64,000 nucleotides of DNA from Actinomadura rayongensis (GTDB lineage Bacteria; Actinomycetota; Actinomycetes; Streptosporangiales; Streptosporangiaceae). The stretch lies in NCBI RefSeq assembly GCF_009831215.1, contig NZ_WUTW01000002.1, forward strand, positions 310,001 to 374,000, in the 5' to 3' direction. A program made the position numbers and the translations under genes. Below, in pieces: positions 17,522-28,335 of this stretch. How positions within the stretch are numbered: position 1 is the stretch's first letter; every line of letters begins with the position of its first letter. The notes beneath the pieces were generated by a model, which made no database searches, had not been told where the DNA came from, and saw only the letters and a program-made list of their open reading frames with translations.

Positions 17522-17844
17522 ATGTTGAGTTGTCAACCACGAGCCCGGTCAGACCGGGTCCGCTTCCTTGACGATATAGGGAGAACGCCGCGTGCGCCAA
17601 CGGTATTCCGCGCCCCGGCGGGCGCGGTGGAGCGCGCCCGCCGGGGCGACCGGCAGGGTCGGGCCGGTCCGGGACGGCAGAGCCTCCCCCGAGACGAGGC
17701 TCTGGACTCCCGAGCGGTGGCCGGCGCCGCAACCCCCCGAGCGGCTGCACCGGCCACCTGGGAAGACGCCGGGAGGGGCGGTGCAGGTTGCCGGTCGGGC
17801 CGTAAAGAGATCACCAAGATCTGGCGAGCGGGGCCGGGAGGGCG
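17522..17844. other. Non-coding gap between ssrA and the PBP-like gene
   Basis: 323 bases without a convincing gene. The end next to ssrA holds its promoter candidate; the rest is GC-rich sequence with no structure I can assign. Confidence 0.5.
17573..17600 (-). promoter_or_regulatory. Candidate ssrA promoter
   Basis: On the minus strand TTGGCG (17600-17595), a 16-base spacer and TATATC (17578-17573) resemble -35 and -10 hexamers. Transcription would begin about 45 bases before the mature tmRNA 5' end, leaving a leader for RNase P. Confidence 0.45.
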
Positions 17845-19818
17845 CTAGCGGGGGGTGCCCGTCGCCGGGTTGGACAGCGTCGGCGACGGCGTCACCCGCG
17901 TCCCGGTGAGGAAGCGGGCCGCGATCTTGGCCGGGGACGCCCGGCCTTCGACCGCGACGGCGAACGCCAGGTCCGGACGGGAACCGACGAACCACGACAC
18001 CGTCTTCTCCTGGCCGTTCTCCTGGTACTTCACGACCGCGACGACCCCCGACACGTTGCCGCCGGAGTGGACGTTCGCGGCCCGGGCCGTCCCGGACGCG
18101 ACCGCGCGGCGCAGCAGGTTCTGCAGGTCCGACGTCGGCGCGACGTCCAGCGGACGGGCCTGCGGGCCGTCGGCGGTGCGCGGGTCGGTGAGCAGGAACG
18201 GGGGCCGCCAGGTGGCGCTCTGCGCGGCGCTCGCCGCGACGGCCATCGCGAGCGGGCTCATCCGCACCCGGCCCTCGCCGACCATCTCGGCGGCCCGCTC
18301 GCCGGCGTCGGCGGCGACGGGAACGCTCCCGGTGAAGGCCGGGACGCTCAGCCCCCAGTCCTTGCCGAAGCCATAGCGCTCCACGGCCTGCTGCAACGCG
18401 TTCGGGGCCGTCCGGGTGGAGAGCTGGGCGATCGTGGTGGCGCAGCCGCTGGCGAAGTTCCGCGCGAACGACTGCTGGCCGTGCGCCCGGTTGGTGAACG
18501 TCCGGTTCCCGACGGTCACCGACGCGGGGCAGTCCGTCTTGGTGTCACGCGTCAGCCCCGAGTGCAGCAGCGCGTCCGCCGAGACGATCCCGAACGTGAG
18601 CCCGGGCGGGTAGCTGCCCTCCATCGCGAGGTTCCGCCCGCCGGTGCCGCGGTTCGCGACGGCCAGGATCTCCCCCGTGCTGGGCCGCAGCGCGATCAGA
18701 GAGGCGGGCGCGCCCACGTCCGACAGGGCGTTGTCGGCGCGCGGCTGCAAGCTCCGGTTCAGGGTGGTCTGGACGCTCTGCGGATGGTTGGCCGGAACGT
18801 CCGGCTTCGGCCAGGACGCCAGCGTCTGCGTGTTGGCCCCGGACGGGTCCTGCGCCACCACCCGCACGGTCGGAATCCCCGCCAGGCGCCGCTGCAGGAC
18901 GAGCTGGAGCCCGCTCGTCCCGATCGTGTCGCCCGGCTGGTACGGCGCGCCGACCTGCTGGAGCGTCTCGGACGTCGCCGGCCCGAGCCCGCCCACGACC
19001 TCGGGCGCGAACACGGCCCCGATCGGCTCCGAGCCGGTGTGCCGTTCGAGCCCCGCGACCCGCGCGAGCCGCAGGATCAAAGCGTTGTCGGTGGGCCGGA
19101 CGAGCGTCAACAGCGGCATGAACGTGTTCGGCGGCGCGGACTGGACGCGTCCGAGGAGCCGGTCCACGTCCAGCGTGATGCCGCCGTTCTTGCGGGTGGC
19201 CTCGGCGAGCTGGTCGATGGTCCGCTTGGGGTCGGCGAGCCGGCCGGGGTAGACGCCGAAGATGTCGGCGGTGACGTTCTTCTGCAGCGACCGTCCGGAC
19301 GAGTCCAGGATCGACGCGCGCTCGGCCGTCTCGCTGATCACGGCGAGCCGCTGCCCGGGCTTCAGCTTGGGGTTGATGATCGACGGCTGCCACACGACGC
19401 GCCAGTTCCCGTCGACCTGGCGCAGGTCCATCGCGCTCGTGTACGTCCACGGGTCGCCGCTCTCGCCGAGGTCGATCGAGATCGAGAACCGCGCGAGGGC
19501 GCGATGGTCGGGCAGCTTGTCGATCGAGACGCCCTGGACCTGCCCGTCGCGGGCGCGCGCGCCGATCGCCAGCCGCAGCGACGCCGCGTCGAGCTGGGTG
19601 CGGACCTGCGACAGCGCCGCCGCGACCGCCGTCCGGGGCGCCCCGGTGGTCAGCCCGGCCGCCGCCGAGTAGTTGCCGACCTGCCAGGCGATGAGGAAGT
19701 CGCGGACGGTCGGCATCGCCGACGGGTCGGTGCAGGCCGTCAGCCCGCCCATGAGCAGGGCGCCCCCGACGGCGCCCGCGGTCAGCCGGCGCAGCCGTGC
19801 TCGCCTGTTCCCCGACAC
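17845..19818 (-). CDS. Penicillin-binding protein-like lipoprotein with a disabled transpeptidase site
   Basis: 657 residues from GTG 19818. A lipobox (GGLTAC, Cys29) follows the signal segment, then an NTF2-like MecA_N-type domain (about 33-150), a dimerisation region, and a class B transpeptidase fold (about 365-640; SLIALRPSTGEILAVAN, YPPGLTFGIVSA). The active-site SxxK position reads L407-T-F-G410, so both Ser and Lys are lost; the SxN region is SGC (458-460) and no KTG is found. It cannot be an ordinary transpeptidase and may act as a structural or regulatory decoy. It follows smpB by four bases. Confidence 0.82.
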   Translation of the reverse strand: MSGNRRARLRRLTAGAVGGALLMGGLTACTDPSAMPTVRDFLIAWQVGNYSAAAGLTTGAPRTAVAAALSQVRTQLDAASLRLAIGARARDGQVQGVSIDKLPDHRALARFSISIDLGESGDPWTYTSAMDLRQVDGNWRVVWQPSIINPKLKPGQRLAVISETAERASILDSSGRSLQKNVTADIFGVYPGRLADPKRTIDQLAEATRKNGGITLDVDRLLGRVQSAPPNTFMPLLTLVRPTDNALILRLARVAGLERHTGSEPIGAVFAPEVVGGLGPATSETLQQVGAPYQPGDTIGTSGLQLVLQRRLAGIPTVRVVAQDPSGANTQTLASWPKPDVPANHPQSVQTTLNRSLQPRADNALSDVGAPASLIALRPSTGEILAVANRGTGGRNLAMEGSYPPGLTFGIVSADALLHSGLTRDTKTDCPASVTVGNRTFTNRAHGQQSFARNFASGCATTIAQLSTRTAPNALQQAVERYGFGKDWGLSVPAFTGSVPVAADAGERAAEMVGEGRVRMSPLAMAVAASAAQSATWRPPFLLTDPRTADGPQARPLDVAPTSDLQNLLRRAVASGTARAANVHSGGNVSGVVAVVKYQENGQEKTVSWFVGSRPDLAFAVAVEGRASPAKIAARFLTGTRVTPSPTLSNPATGTPR

Positions 19819-19822
19819 CCTG

Positions 19823-20296
19823 TCATCGTCTCCTGAACCGGGCCGCCGCAGCCTTGGCCATCTCGCGGTCGGCCTCCCGCTTGGCGATCGCCTGGCGTTT
19901 GTCGTAGGACTTCTTACCACGGCCCAAGCCGATCTCGACCTTGGCTTTGCCGTCCTTGAAGTACAGGGAGAGCGGCACCAGCGTCCAGCCCGGCTCGGAC
20001 GACTTGGCGATGATCTTCTGGATCTCCTTGCGGTGCAGCAGGAGCTTGCGGCGGCGGCGCGGCGCGTGGTTGGTCCAGGTCCCCTGGGTGTACTCGGGGA
20101 TGTGGACGGCCTCCAGCCACACCTCGCCGTCCATGACGTGGGCGTACCCGTCGGTGAGGGTCGCGCGGCCCGCGCGCAGCGCCTTCACCTCGGTCCCCAT
20201 GAGCACCAGGCCCGCCTCCCAGGTCTCGTCGATCTGGTAGTCGAAGCGGGCACGCTTGTTCTGGGCGATGAGCTTGCGCCCTGTCTCACGTGACAC
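19823..20296 (-). CDS. smpB: SsrA-binding protein SmpB
   Basis: 157 residues, full length. Family marks include the start region [38 protein letters not shown], and the C-terminal [19 protein letters not shown] that enters the decoding centre. It binds tmRNA and delivers it to stalled ribosomes. It lies directly downstream of the S41 protease gene (6-base gap). GTG start. Confidence 0.95.
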   Translation of the reverse strand: MSRETGRKLIAQNKRARFDYQIDETWEAGLVLMGTEVKALRAGRATLTDGYAHVMDGEVWLEAVHIPEYTQGTWTNHAPRRRRKLLLHRKEIQKIIAKSSEPGWTLVPLSLYFKDGKAKVEIGLGRGKKSYDKRQAIAKREADREMAKAAAARFRRR

Positions 20297-20302
20297 GGAA
20301 AT

Positions 20303-21457
20303 TCAGCCTCGGTCCTTCTTCGGCAGCGTGACGAGCAGGCCGCGCAGCACGGTGCGGGCGCGCTGCTCGGCCTCGGTGGGCGGTCGGTCGGCGGAGACGG
20401 TCACGTCGGGTTCGATGCCCGTCCCGTCGAGGTTACGGCCGCTCGGGGTCCGGTAGCGACCGACGGTCAGCTCGATCGCCGAGCCGTCCGACAGGCGGTA
20501 CGCCTCCTGGACCGACCCCTTTCCATAGGTACGCGATCCTACGATCACGGCGCGGTCCCGGTCGCGGAGGGCTCCGGCGACGATCTCGGCGGCGGACGCG
20601 GTCCCGGCGTCGACCAGCACGACGAGCGGCGTGCGCGCGTCGCCGGGTTCGGTCACCGTCAGCGGCCGGGGCGGACGGTCGCGCTGCTCGTAGGTGACGA
20701 CGAGCCCGCCGGGCAGGAACGCCGACGCGGTGGCCACGGCCTCAGCGAGCAGCCCGCCCGGGTCGCCGCGCAGGTCCAGGACGATCCCGCCGCGCACGGC
20801 CGCCGGATCGGCGGTGACGGCGGCGCGGACGTCGCGTCCCACGCCCCGGGTGAACGCCCCGACGCGGATCATCCGGACGTGGCCCGGCAGGTCGGAGACG
20901 CTCACGTCGCCGTCGCGCAGGGTCGTCCGGACGAGCCGGAAGTCCAGCCGCCGGCCCCCGCGCTCCACGGTCAACGCCACGGTGCCGCCGGGTGTTCCGC
21001 GCAGCGCGGCGGCGACCGCCGCCATGTCCCCCGCGGGCGCGACGACGACGTCGCCCGCCCGGACCCCGGCGCGGGCGGCGGCCGAGCCGGGCTGGACGCT
21101 CGCGATCCGCACCCGCGAACCGTCCGCGGCGCCGAGCCAGACGCCGACGCCGCTGTACCGGCCGTCCAGGCGGCCCGTGACGTCGTCGAACTGCCGGGCG
21201 GTGTAGTGCCGCGCCCAGCGGTCGTCCAGGGTGCGGAGCATGGCGGCGACGGCGGCGTCGGTCAGCTCGGCGCGCGTGACGCGGTCGGCGGAGCGCTCGG
21301 CGATCGACGCGGCGGCCTCGTCCAGCGGGGACCGCGACGCCGCCTGGCCCGCCGCGCGGTCGCCGTCCCCGGCGGTGGCGAGCCCGGCGCCGTACGCGCA
21401 CACCAGGGCCGCCGCGACGGCGCCGGCGCGCAGCGCACGACCGGGGTACCGCGACAT
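20303..21457 (-). CDS. S41 carboxy-terminal processing protease with PDZ domain
   Basis: 384 residues: signal peptide or anchor (about 8-30), PDZ domain (about 100-170, YSGVGVWLG, GVRAGDVVVA), and the S41 catalytic core with Ser288 in GTASAAEI and Lys313 in YGKGSVQ. Extracytoplasmic processing enzyme of the CtpA type. In actinobacteria this gene typically sits between ftsX and smpB, as here. Confidence 0.92.
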   Translation of the reverse strand: MSRYPGRALRAGAVAAALVCAYGAGLATAGDGDRAAGQAASRSPLDEAAASIAERSADRVTRAELTDAAVAAMLRTLDDRWARHYTARQFDDVTGRLDGRYSGVGVWLGAADGSRVRIASVQPGSAAARAGVRAGDVVVAPAGDMAAVAAALRGTPGGTVALTVERGGRRLDFRLVRTTLRDGDVSVSDLPGHVRMIRVGAFTRGVGRDVRAAVTADPAAVRGGIVLDLRGDPGGLLAEAVATASAFLPGGLVVTYEQRDRPPRPLTVTEPGDARTPLVVLVDAGTASAAEIVAGALRDRDRAVIVGSRTYGKGSVQEAYRLSDGSAIELTVGRYRTPSGRNLDGTGIEPDVTVSADRPPTEAEQRARTVLRGLLVTLPKKDRG

Positions 21458-21497
21458 GACGGTCAGTCTAGTTCGCCCGAGCGCGCCCGCCGCGCTC

Positions 21498-22403
21498 CTA
21501 GATGCGGAGGTAGCGGCGCAGGGTGAGGAAGGACGCGACCGCGCACAGCAGGACGCCGAAGCAGATGGAGACGATGATCACCATGATCACCTGCATCCAG
21601 TCGAGCTGGGTGGCGAACGACATCTGTTTGGCCAGCCGGTCCAGCAGGAGCGTCTTGCTGAAGATCAGCAGGATCGCGGCGAAGATGCCGCCGATCAGGC
21701 CCGCGATGGCGCCCTCCAGGATGAAGGGCATCTGGATGTAGGTGTTGGACGCGCCGACGAGCCGCATGATCCCGGTCTCGCGGCGCCGGTTGAACGCCGA
21801 CAGCCGGACGGTGTTGCCGACGAGCAGCACGGCCGCGACGACCTGGAACAGCGCGATGAGCAGCGCGGCCCACTGCAGCCCGTTGAGGATCTTGAAGAAC
21901 TTCTTCAGGATCTCCTGCTCGTTGATCACCTGGTCCACGCCGCCCTTGCCGAGCAGCGCCTGGACGACGGCCTTGTACTCCTGCGGGTTCTTCAGCCGGA
22001 TCCGGTAGGAGTCGGGGATGTCGCCCGCGCGGGTGCTGTTCACGAACGCCGGGTTGGACGCGAACCGGTCCTTGAACCGCGCCCACGCCTGGTCGCGGTT
22101 CTCGTACTCGACCTTCGACACCTGCGGCATCTTGGTGAGCTCGGCCTTGATCTCGTCCTTCTGCTGCTGGGTGGCGTCCTTCTTCCCGCACGCGGGGTTG
22201 GAGCTGGTCTTCGCGCACAGGAAGACCGAGACCTCGATCTTGTCGTACCAATAGTCCTTGGACTCGTTCACCTGCCCGCGGATCAGCAGGCCGGTGCCGA
22301 ACAGAGCCATTGCGATGGCGACGGTGATGACGAGGGAGATGGTCATCGTGAGGTTCCGGCGGAGACCGATCCAGATCTCCTGGAGAACGAACTGTGCGCG
22401 CAT
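21498..22403 (-). CDS. ftsX: Cell division protein FtsX
   Basis: 301 residues with the FtsX plan: cytoplasmic N-terminus (MRAQFVLQEIWIGLRRNLTM), one membrane helix, a large extracytoplasmic domain (about 50-165), then three helices around the FtsX/MacB domain (ETGIMRLVGAS). Partner of FtsE; couples cytoplasmic ATP use to wall hydrolase activation at the septum. Lies 89 bases after ftsE. Confidence 0.95.
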   Translation of the reverse strand: MRAQFVLQEIWIGLRRNLTMTISLVITVAIAMALFGTGLLIRGQVNESKDYWYDKIEVSVFLCAKTSSNPACGKKDATQQQKDEIKAELTKMPQVSKVEYENRDQAWARFKDRFASNPAFVNSTRAGDIPDSYRIRLKNPQEYKAVVQALLGKGGVDQVINEQEILKKFFKILNGLQWAALLIALFQVVAAVLLVGNTVRLSAFNRRRETGIMRLVGASNTYIQMPFILEGAIAGLIGGIFAAILLIFSKTLLLDRLAKQMSFATQLDWMQVIMVIIVSICFGVLLCAVASFLTLRRYLRI

Positions 22404-22492
22404 TCCTCGCTGTCCTTGATCGCCTGTGCCCCGCGGGGAGCTGGATTCCCGGGGCGGTGCTCACCGCGTCCGGATGGTGACTGTGCTTCGGC

Positions 22493-23182
<690 letters not shown>

Positions 23183-23744
23183 GGCTGCATCACGGCGGTT
23201 TCAGCACCATTCTTGCGAAGGACCCGCGGGGGCTCGTGCGGGAGGAGACGCGTCATCGGTCGGTCGTCGCGCGGCGCTGACGCGCGCGCGCCCTGGTCGG
23301 CCCGGACCGCCGCTGCGGCGGGCGGGACGTCGGTTCGGCGGGCGGTCCGGGACGGCCGCTCGGCCGCCGGACGGGCCCGTCGAGGTGTCCGGGGCGGAAT
23401 CATACCGCCGGCGCGGGAGCCGATAGGTCACCTCCAGTGGGATTGAGCTGCGGCTTCCGGGGCCGCGCCGGTCACGGACGGCCCGACTCTAGGGGACTGG
23501 AGGCCCCGCCGGCGGCGACCGGCGTCGAGACGAGCATCACCAGCAGGTCACCGGCAGGGCTCCGGCGCGTCTCGGTTCGGTAACCGGGACGCACCGAGCA
23601 GTGTACGGGCGGACGTCAACCGTCCCGGCCACTCGCGCCCCCCAGGCGTTCCCGCAGGACTTTACCGCCGACTCATGCGGAATGGCGCGAATCGGAGTCT
23701 AAAGTTCATGGGGACAGGAACTTCCCGTCGAGAGGGGCCGCCGG
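23183..23744. other. Non-coding region upstream of ftsE
   Basis: 562 bases between divergent genes. It must hold the ftsE promoter and that of the small zinc-ribbon gene. I see no RNA gene, clear hexamers or large repeat. Confidence 0.5.
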
Positions 23745-23930
23745 ATGAGCTGCGATCACCTGATCTGCGCATACTGCTCGCACCCGGTGAGCGAGGGGCG
23801 CTGCCCGACGTGCCGTGCGGCGCGCGCCGAACTCCACGGGAACGGGTTCTCGGTGCCGCCGATGCTCGTCCTGGCGGGGCTGCTGACGCTGCTGTTCGCG
23901 GCGCTGGTCCTCCAGCGCTGCGCGGCCTAG
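23745..23930 (+). CDS. Small zinc-ribbon, single-pass membrane protein
   Basis: 61 residues. The first 22 carry two Cys pairs, CAYC and CPTC, with an extra Cys near the start, typical of a zinc ribbon; residues about 36-56 form one membrane helix. A GAGAGGGG tract lies upstream of the ATG. Convergent with the lipoprotein gene at 23927, overlapping it by four bases. Function unknown. Confidence 0.65.
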   Translation: MSCDHLICAYCSHPVSEGRCPTCRAARAELHGNGFSVPPMLVLAGLLTLLFAALVLQRCAA

Positions 23931-24997
23931 TCCTTCACGGGCGGCGTGCTCGCCTTGACGGGCGCGCCGCTGACGGCGATGACGTCGGCCTTGGGCTGGT
24001 CGTGGCCCTTCTTCGCCTTGGCCGGGTCGGTCGCGGCGTACTGGTAGGCCTCGGTCTCGTCGATCTCGACGCCCTCGACCGTCCCGTCGAGCAGATGGGC
24101 GATCTCGCCGGGGATGGGCGGCTTGACGGGCTTCGGAACGTCCGCGTTCTTCGTCTTGGTCATGCTGGTGCGCAGCAGCGAGTACAGGACGAGCCCGGCG
24201 CCGTGCTCGGTCCGCAGCGCGAAGTAGGGATAGGGCGTCGCGACGAACACGACCTGCCGGACGAAACCCTTCCCCCGCGCCTTCTTGATCTCGCGCCGGG
24301 CCTGCCGGTAGTAGCCGGTCGTGACGTCCCCGGCCGTCATGACCTTGGCCGCCACGCTGTCGGGGCCCTCGGACGCCATCGTCGCCTGAATCCCGGGGAC
24401 CTCGCGGGGGCGGATGAGGACCGACTCGTCCGTCGTGGCGAGCGGGACGGCGTATCCCTCGGCGTCCGTGACGACCTTCGGCGGCTTCACCTTGGGCCGC
24501 AGCTCGGTGGCGAAGCTGAGCGTCCAGTCGAACCCGGCCGCGCGCCGCGTGAACGCCATCAGCGCGGTCTTGGTGGACTTCGGCTGCCCGGCGACGGTGC
24601 GCGGCACGGACGCGACGAACCACTGGGGATAGACGTCCGGCTTGAGCTTGGGCACCCACAGCTTCGGCGTTCCGTAGGTGTAGCGGCGCACCGGATCGCC
24701 GTCGAAGGCTGCGCGGCGGAACTCGGCGGCGGTGAGGACGGCCTGACCGTCCGAGACCCACGACAGGGCGAGGCGCTCGTCCCCGGCGGCGCGGGCGACG
24801 TCGTCGTTGGCGATGTAGGCGCGGAACGCGGACGCGGCGGACTGCTGGGTCAGCGGCTCGGGCGTCGGCGTCGGGATCTTCGGCAGCGGCGACGGCACGA
24901 CCCGCGGACGGTCTCCCCCGCCGCACGCGGACAACCCGGACAGCGCGACGGGCACGGCGAGCAGCACCGCCGGCAGCTTCCGCGAAGTCCAGATCAC
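23927..24997 (-). CDS. Lipoprotein, paralogue of the one on the other side of prfB
   Basis: 356 residues from a GTG preceded by GGGGGAC. A signal peptide ends in a lipobox (LSGLSAC). The mature protein has no recognised domain. It aligns by eye with the product of 26331-27278 in [16 protein letters not shown] and in a later segment ending [30 protein letters not shown]. Divergent from prfB. Confidence 0.8.
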   Translation of the reverse strand: MIWTSRKLPAVLLAVPVALSGLSACGGGDRPRVVPSPLPKIPTPTPEPLTQQSAASAFRAYIANDDVARAAGDERLALSWVSDGQAVLTAAEFRRAAFDGDPVRRYTYGTPKLWVPKLKPDVYPQWFVASVPRTVAGQPKSTKTALMAFTRRAAGFDWTLSFATELRPKVKPPKVVTDAEGYAVPLATTDESVLIRPREVPGIQATMASEGPDSVAAKVMTAGDVTTGYYRQARREIKKARGKGFVRQVVFVATPYPYFALRTEHGAGLVLYSLLRTSMTKTKNADVPKPVKPPIPGEIAHLLDGTVEGVEIDETEAYQYAATDPAKAKKGHDQPKADVIAVSGAPVKASTPPVKD

Positions 24998-25114
24998 GCC
25001 ACGTCCCCCGGCCCGGGGCGGCGGCCCTCGCGCCGACCCGATCGGACATTCTGCCATCCCGCCCGCGCCGTACGGCCGCTCGGGCAGTGGCGGGACGGCG
25101 ATAAGCTCGGACGC

Positions 25115-26224
25115 GTGGCAGGCATCGACGTTAAAGATCAGCTCAAGGAGCTCGACTCGACCCTCACGGGCATCGAGCAGGTGCTCGACCTTGACGCCAT
25201 GCGCCGTGACATCGCCGAGCTGCGCGAGCAGTCCGCCGACCCGGCGCTGTGGAACGACCAGGAGCACGCCCAGACGGTGACGCGCCGGCTGTCGTACCTG
25301 GAGAGCGAGCTGAACCGCGTCGAGGGGCTGCGCCAGCGCCTGGAGGACGTCGCCACGCTCTATGAGATGGCCGAGGAGATGGACGACGCCGACACCCGGC
25401 GCGAGGCCGACGACGAGCTGTCGGGGCTGCACAAGTCCGTCCAGCAGCTCGAAGTGCGCACGCTGATGTCCGGCGAGTACGACGCCCGCGAGGCGCTCGT
25501 CACGATCAACGCGCAGGCCGGCGGCGTGGACGCGGCGGACTGGGCCGAGCAGCTCCAGCGGATGTACCTGCGCTGGGCCGAGCGGCACGGCTATCCGACG
25601 GAGGTCTACGACACGTCCTACGCCGAAGAGGCCGGGATCAAGTCGACGACGTTCACCGTCAAGGCCCCCTACGCGTACGGGACGCTGCGCGGCGAGCACG
25701 GCACCCACCGGCTCGTGCGGATCTCCCCGTTCGACAGCCAGGCGCGGCGGCAGACGTCGTTCGCCGGGCTGGACGTCGTGCCGGTGGTCGAGCAGAGCGA
25801 CCACGTCGACATCGACGAGACCGAACTGCGCATCGACGTGTACCGCTCGTCCGGGCCGGGCGGGCAGGGCGTCAACACGACCGACTCGGCCGTCCGGATC
25901 ACCCACCTGCCGTCCGGGATCGTCGTGTCCTGCCAGAACGAGCGCAGCCAGCTGCAGAACAAGGCGACGGCGATGGGCGTCCTCCAGGCCAAGCTGCTGG
26001 AGCGCAAGCGGCAGGAGGAGGCGGAGAAGATGTCCGCTCTGCGCGGCGAGGGCACCAGCAGCTGGGGCACGCAGATCCGCAACTACGTCCTGCACCCGTA
26101 CCAGGTCGTGAAGGACCTGCGGACGGGCGTCGAGGTCGGCAACCCCACGGCCGTGCTGGACGGCGACCTGGACGAGTTCATCGAGGCGGAGATCCGCTGG
26201 CTCCGGCAGCGCGAGGCCGAGTAA
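25115..26224 (+). CDS. prfB: Peptide chain release factor 2
   Basis: 369 residues from GTG 25115. S204-P205-F206 in VRISPFDSQ is the stop-codon reading tripeptide of RF2 (UGA/UAA) and G249-G250-Q251 in [13 protein letters not shown] is the hydrolysis motif. The early frame has no internal TGA, so the autoregulatory +1 frameshift known from E. coli prfB is absent. Flanked by two paralogous lipoprotein genes. Confidence 0.96.
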   Translation: MAGIDVKDQLKELDSTLTGIEQVLDLDAMRRDIAELREQSADPALWNDQEHAQTVTRRLSYLESELNRVEGLRQRLEDVATLYEMAEEMDDADTRREADDELSGLHKSVQQLEVRTLMSGEYDAREALVTINAQAGGVDAADWAEQLQRMYLRWAERHGYPTEVYDTSYAEEAGIKSTTFTVKAPYAYGTLRGEHGTHRLVRISPFDSQARRQTSFAGLDVVPVVEQSDHVDIDETELRIDVYRSSGPGGQGVNTTDSAVRITHLPSGIVVSCQNERSQLQNKATAMGVLQAKLLERKRQEEAEKMSALRGEGTSSWGTQIRNYVLHPYQVVKDLRTGVEVGNPTAVLDGDLDEFIEAEIRWLRQREAE

Positions 26225-26330
26225 TCCCCCGTTGCGGCGTCGATAGCGGTCATTTCAGATTCGCTGTGTGACCGGGTCGTCACGCTGCGATGATGGGGCG
26301 AACCGGTTCCGCCTCACCCCCGGGGGCTCG

Positions 26331-27278
26331 ATGTCCACGCGTCGGCACGTCCTGCGCAGCGCCGCCGCGCTCGCGCCGCTGCTGGCGGTCGCCTGCGCCG
26401 CCGGGCCGGGCTCGCCGACCGATCCCGCGCTGACCCGTGCCCAGGCCGAGCGCGTCATGGCGCGGTACGCGGCCATCGCGGGGCACGCGGTCGCGACGCT
26501 GGACGGCGCGGGCCTGGCCGTCGTGGAGACCGGGACGCAGCTCACGATGGACCGCGCCGCGATCCGGCTGGCCCGGGCGACGCGGCGGATCGCCCCGCCG
26601 CCCGCGTCCGGCGGCGCCCGCTACTACATCCCCCGGATGAACGACCACCCGCGCTGGTTCGCGGTGGACGCGCGGGACGGCGCGTCACGGCGGCACGCGC
26701 TGCTGTTCGTCCAGGACCGGCCGGACGGCCCGTGGCTGCTCGCCGCCGGTCCCGCGCCCGGCGCGGACGTGCTCGGCCGGGTCGCGCTGGACGCGCACGG
26801 CTACGCGACGGCGGTGCGTCCCGCCGCGACCGGCTACGGCGTCGCCCCGGCGCGGATGGGCGCGCTGCACGCCGACCTGCTGACGCGCGGGACCGGGGCG
26901 CCCGGCGCGACCGGGCTCGCGGCCGGGCCGAGCACCACCCGCGCCTACGCCGACCTGCGGACCGGCGCTGCGGCGCTGCGGCGGCGCGGCGTCCGGCGCA
27001 CGACGTCGTTCACGTCCGACGGCCCGGTGTTCGGGCTGCGGACGTCCGACGGCGGCGCGCTGGTCTGGTACGCGATGCGGCAACGGGAGGCGTACCGGAC
27101 GGCCAAGCCCGGTCGGCTGGACGTCCCCGCCGACCTGGTGGGGCTGACCGGGCGCCGCCGGTTCCGCGCGCGGATGATCTCGGTCGCCCTGATCCAGTAC
27201 CTCGCGGTCCTGCCCCAGACCGGGCCCGCGACCGTCGCGGGCGAGACCCGCAGGGCCGTCGCGGCGGCGGGCATGTGA
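26331..27278 (+). CDS. Lipoprotein, paralogue of the one at 23927-24997
   Basis: 315 residues from the ATG at 26331 after GGGGG. The signal peptide starts STRRHVLRS, with a twin Arg that may mean Tat export, and ends in a lipobox (LLAVAC). Related throughout to the lipoprotein on the opposite side of prfB. Function unknown; perhaps wall-associated. Confidence 0.78.
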   Translation: MSTRRHVLRSAAALAPLLAVACAAGPGSPTDPALTRAQAERVMARYAAIAGHAVATLDGAGLAVVETGTQLTMDRAAIRLARATRRIAPPPASGGARYYIPRMNDHPRWFAVDARDGASRRHALLFVQDRPDGPWLLAAGPAPGADVLGRVALDAHGYATAVRPAATGYGVAPARMGALHADLLTRGTGAPGATGLAAGPSTTRAYADLRTGAAALRRRGVRRTTSFTSDGPVFGLRTSDGGALVWYAMRQREAYRTAKPGRLDVPADLVGLTGRRRFRARMISVALIQYLAVLPQTGPATVAGETRRAVAAAGM

Positions 27279-27294
27279 CCCGCGTCCCCTGACC

Positions 27295-27358
27295 CCGCCG
27301 GACGCCGGTGCGGACGCTCTTCCCGACCGCTGCAGCGCACCTCACCGACGTCCGGCGG
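27295..27358. terminator. Long-loop inverted repeat between convergent genes
   Basis: CCGCCGGACG (27295-27304) and its exact complement (27349-27358) are 44 bases apart, between the ends of two convergent genes. The long loop weakens the case for a simple terminator. Confidence 0.35.
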
Positions 27359-27365
27359 CCGACGC

Positions 27366-28211
27366 TCAGGCGTGGCCGGGGATCTGGAGCACCTGGGCGT
27401 TGCGCTTGACGTTCAGCCAGGTCGAGCCGGAGCAGATGCCGCAGTTCGCGCCGAAGAACAGCGAGCGGGCCCGCTGGTCGCCCATCAGCTGGAAGCGGAA
27501 CCAGGCCGTCGTGACGCCCCGGAAGCCGCCGCCGTCGCCGAGCGTCGTGAAGTGCGTCGCGTCCGCCAGCTCGGCGTACACGGCCGGGACCTGCGCGGAC
27601 TTGTCGTAGAACGACTGGACGAGCGCGGGGAACACGATGACGTCGCTCTGCCCGGCGAGGTAGAGCGTCGGGCCGTGGAGCTTCGCGGCGTCCGCCAGCG
27701 GGCCGGGCTGGATCGGGATCGTGGTGGTGATCCGCTTGTCCAGCGACGCGTTGATGGCGCCGGCGCCGCCCTGGGAGTGCCCGGTCGCGCCGATGTGGGC
27801 GAGGTCGATCCGGTTCCGGAAGGGGCTGCCCGGCGTGGCGTTCTCTTTGGTCAGCAGGTCGATCCCGGCCAGCATCTCGTTGCCGGTGCCGGCCCAGGCG
27901 GTGTTCGCGGCGGCCACGACGAAGCCCTGGCTCGCCCAGTGGCGCAGCAGGCCGTCGTAGATCTGCGGCCACGCGAACGTGCCGTTCCCCCAGATGATCA
28001 CGGGGTGCCTGGCGTGGCTCGCGGCGATGTCGGCCGGGTAGTAGAGGGTCGTGTCGCCCTGCGTCTTCGACGTGACGCGGTACGGTCCCGGCTTGTCCCA
28101 GCTCACGCCCGCCGCCGCCCGCGCGGGCGCGGTGGACGGGACGAGCAGGGCGAGCGCGACGGCGAGCGCCGTCAGCAGCGGGAGCAGCCGTCTGCCGGCG
28201 ATGGATTGCAT
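27366..28211 (-). CDS. Secreted cutinase-like alpha/beta hydrolase
   Basis: 281 residues. GAGGAG precedes the ATG. Signal peptide about 1-32 (ending PARAAA). Catalytic triad candidates are Ser in GHSQGG, Asp in AGQSDVIV and His in ADATHFT. The opening DKPGPYRVTS, the RIDLAHIGATGHS stretch and a C-terminal Cys pair (NCGICSGS) follow the plan of actinobacterial polyester hydrolases (Thermobifida cutinases), though the body is diverged. Likely an extracellular esterase. Confidence 0.82.
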   Translation of the reverse strand: MQSIAGRRLLPLLTALAVALALLVPSTAPARAAAGVSWDKPGPYRVTSKTQGDTTLYYPADIAASHARHPVIIWGNGTFAWPQIYDGLLRHWASQGFVVAAANTAWAGTGNEMLAGIDLLTKENATPGSPFRNRIDLAHIGATGHSQGGAGAINASLDKRITTTIPIQPGPLADAAKLHGPTLYLAGQSDVIVFPALVQSFYDKSAQVPAVYAELADATHFTTLGDGGGFRGVTTAWFRFQLMGDQRARSLFFGANCGICSGSTWLNVKRNAQVLQIPGHA

Positions 28212-28335
28212 GAGGTCTCCTCGGGGGGCGGGGGCCTTTGGGCGTTCGCACATCCTGGTGCAGCCGGCGGCGGCTGTCTGTCGGCTTTCGCGCCAATCTT
28301 TGACCCGGCGTCTTGGGCAATGTCACGATCACGGC

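Noticed and set aside
25115..25200. Programmed frameshift in prfB
   Set aside because: The frame is continuous from the GTG with no in-frame TGA near codon 26.
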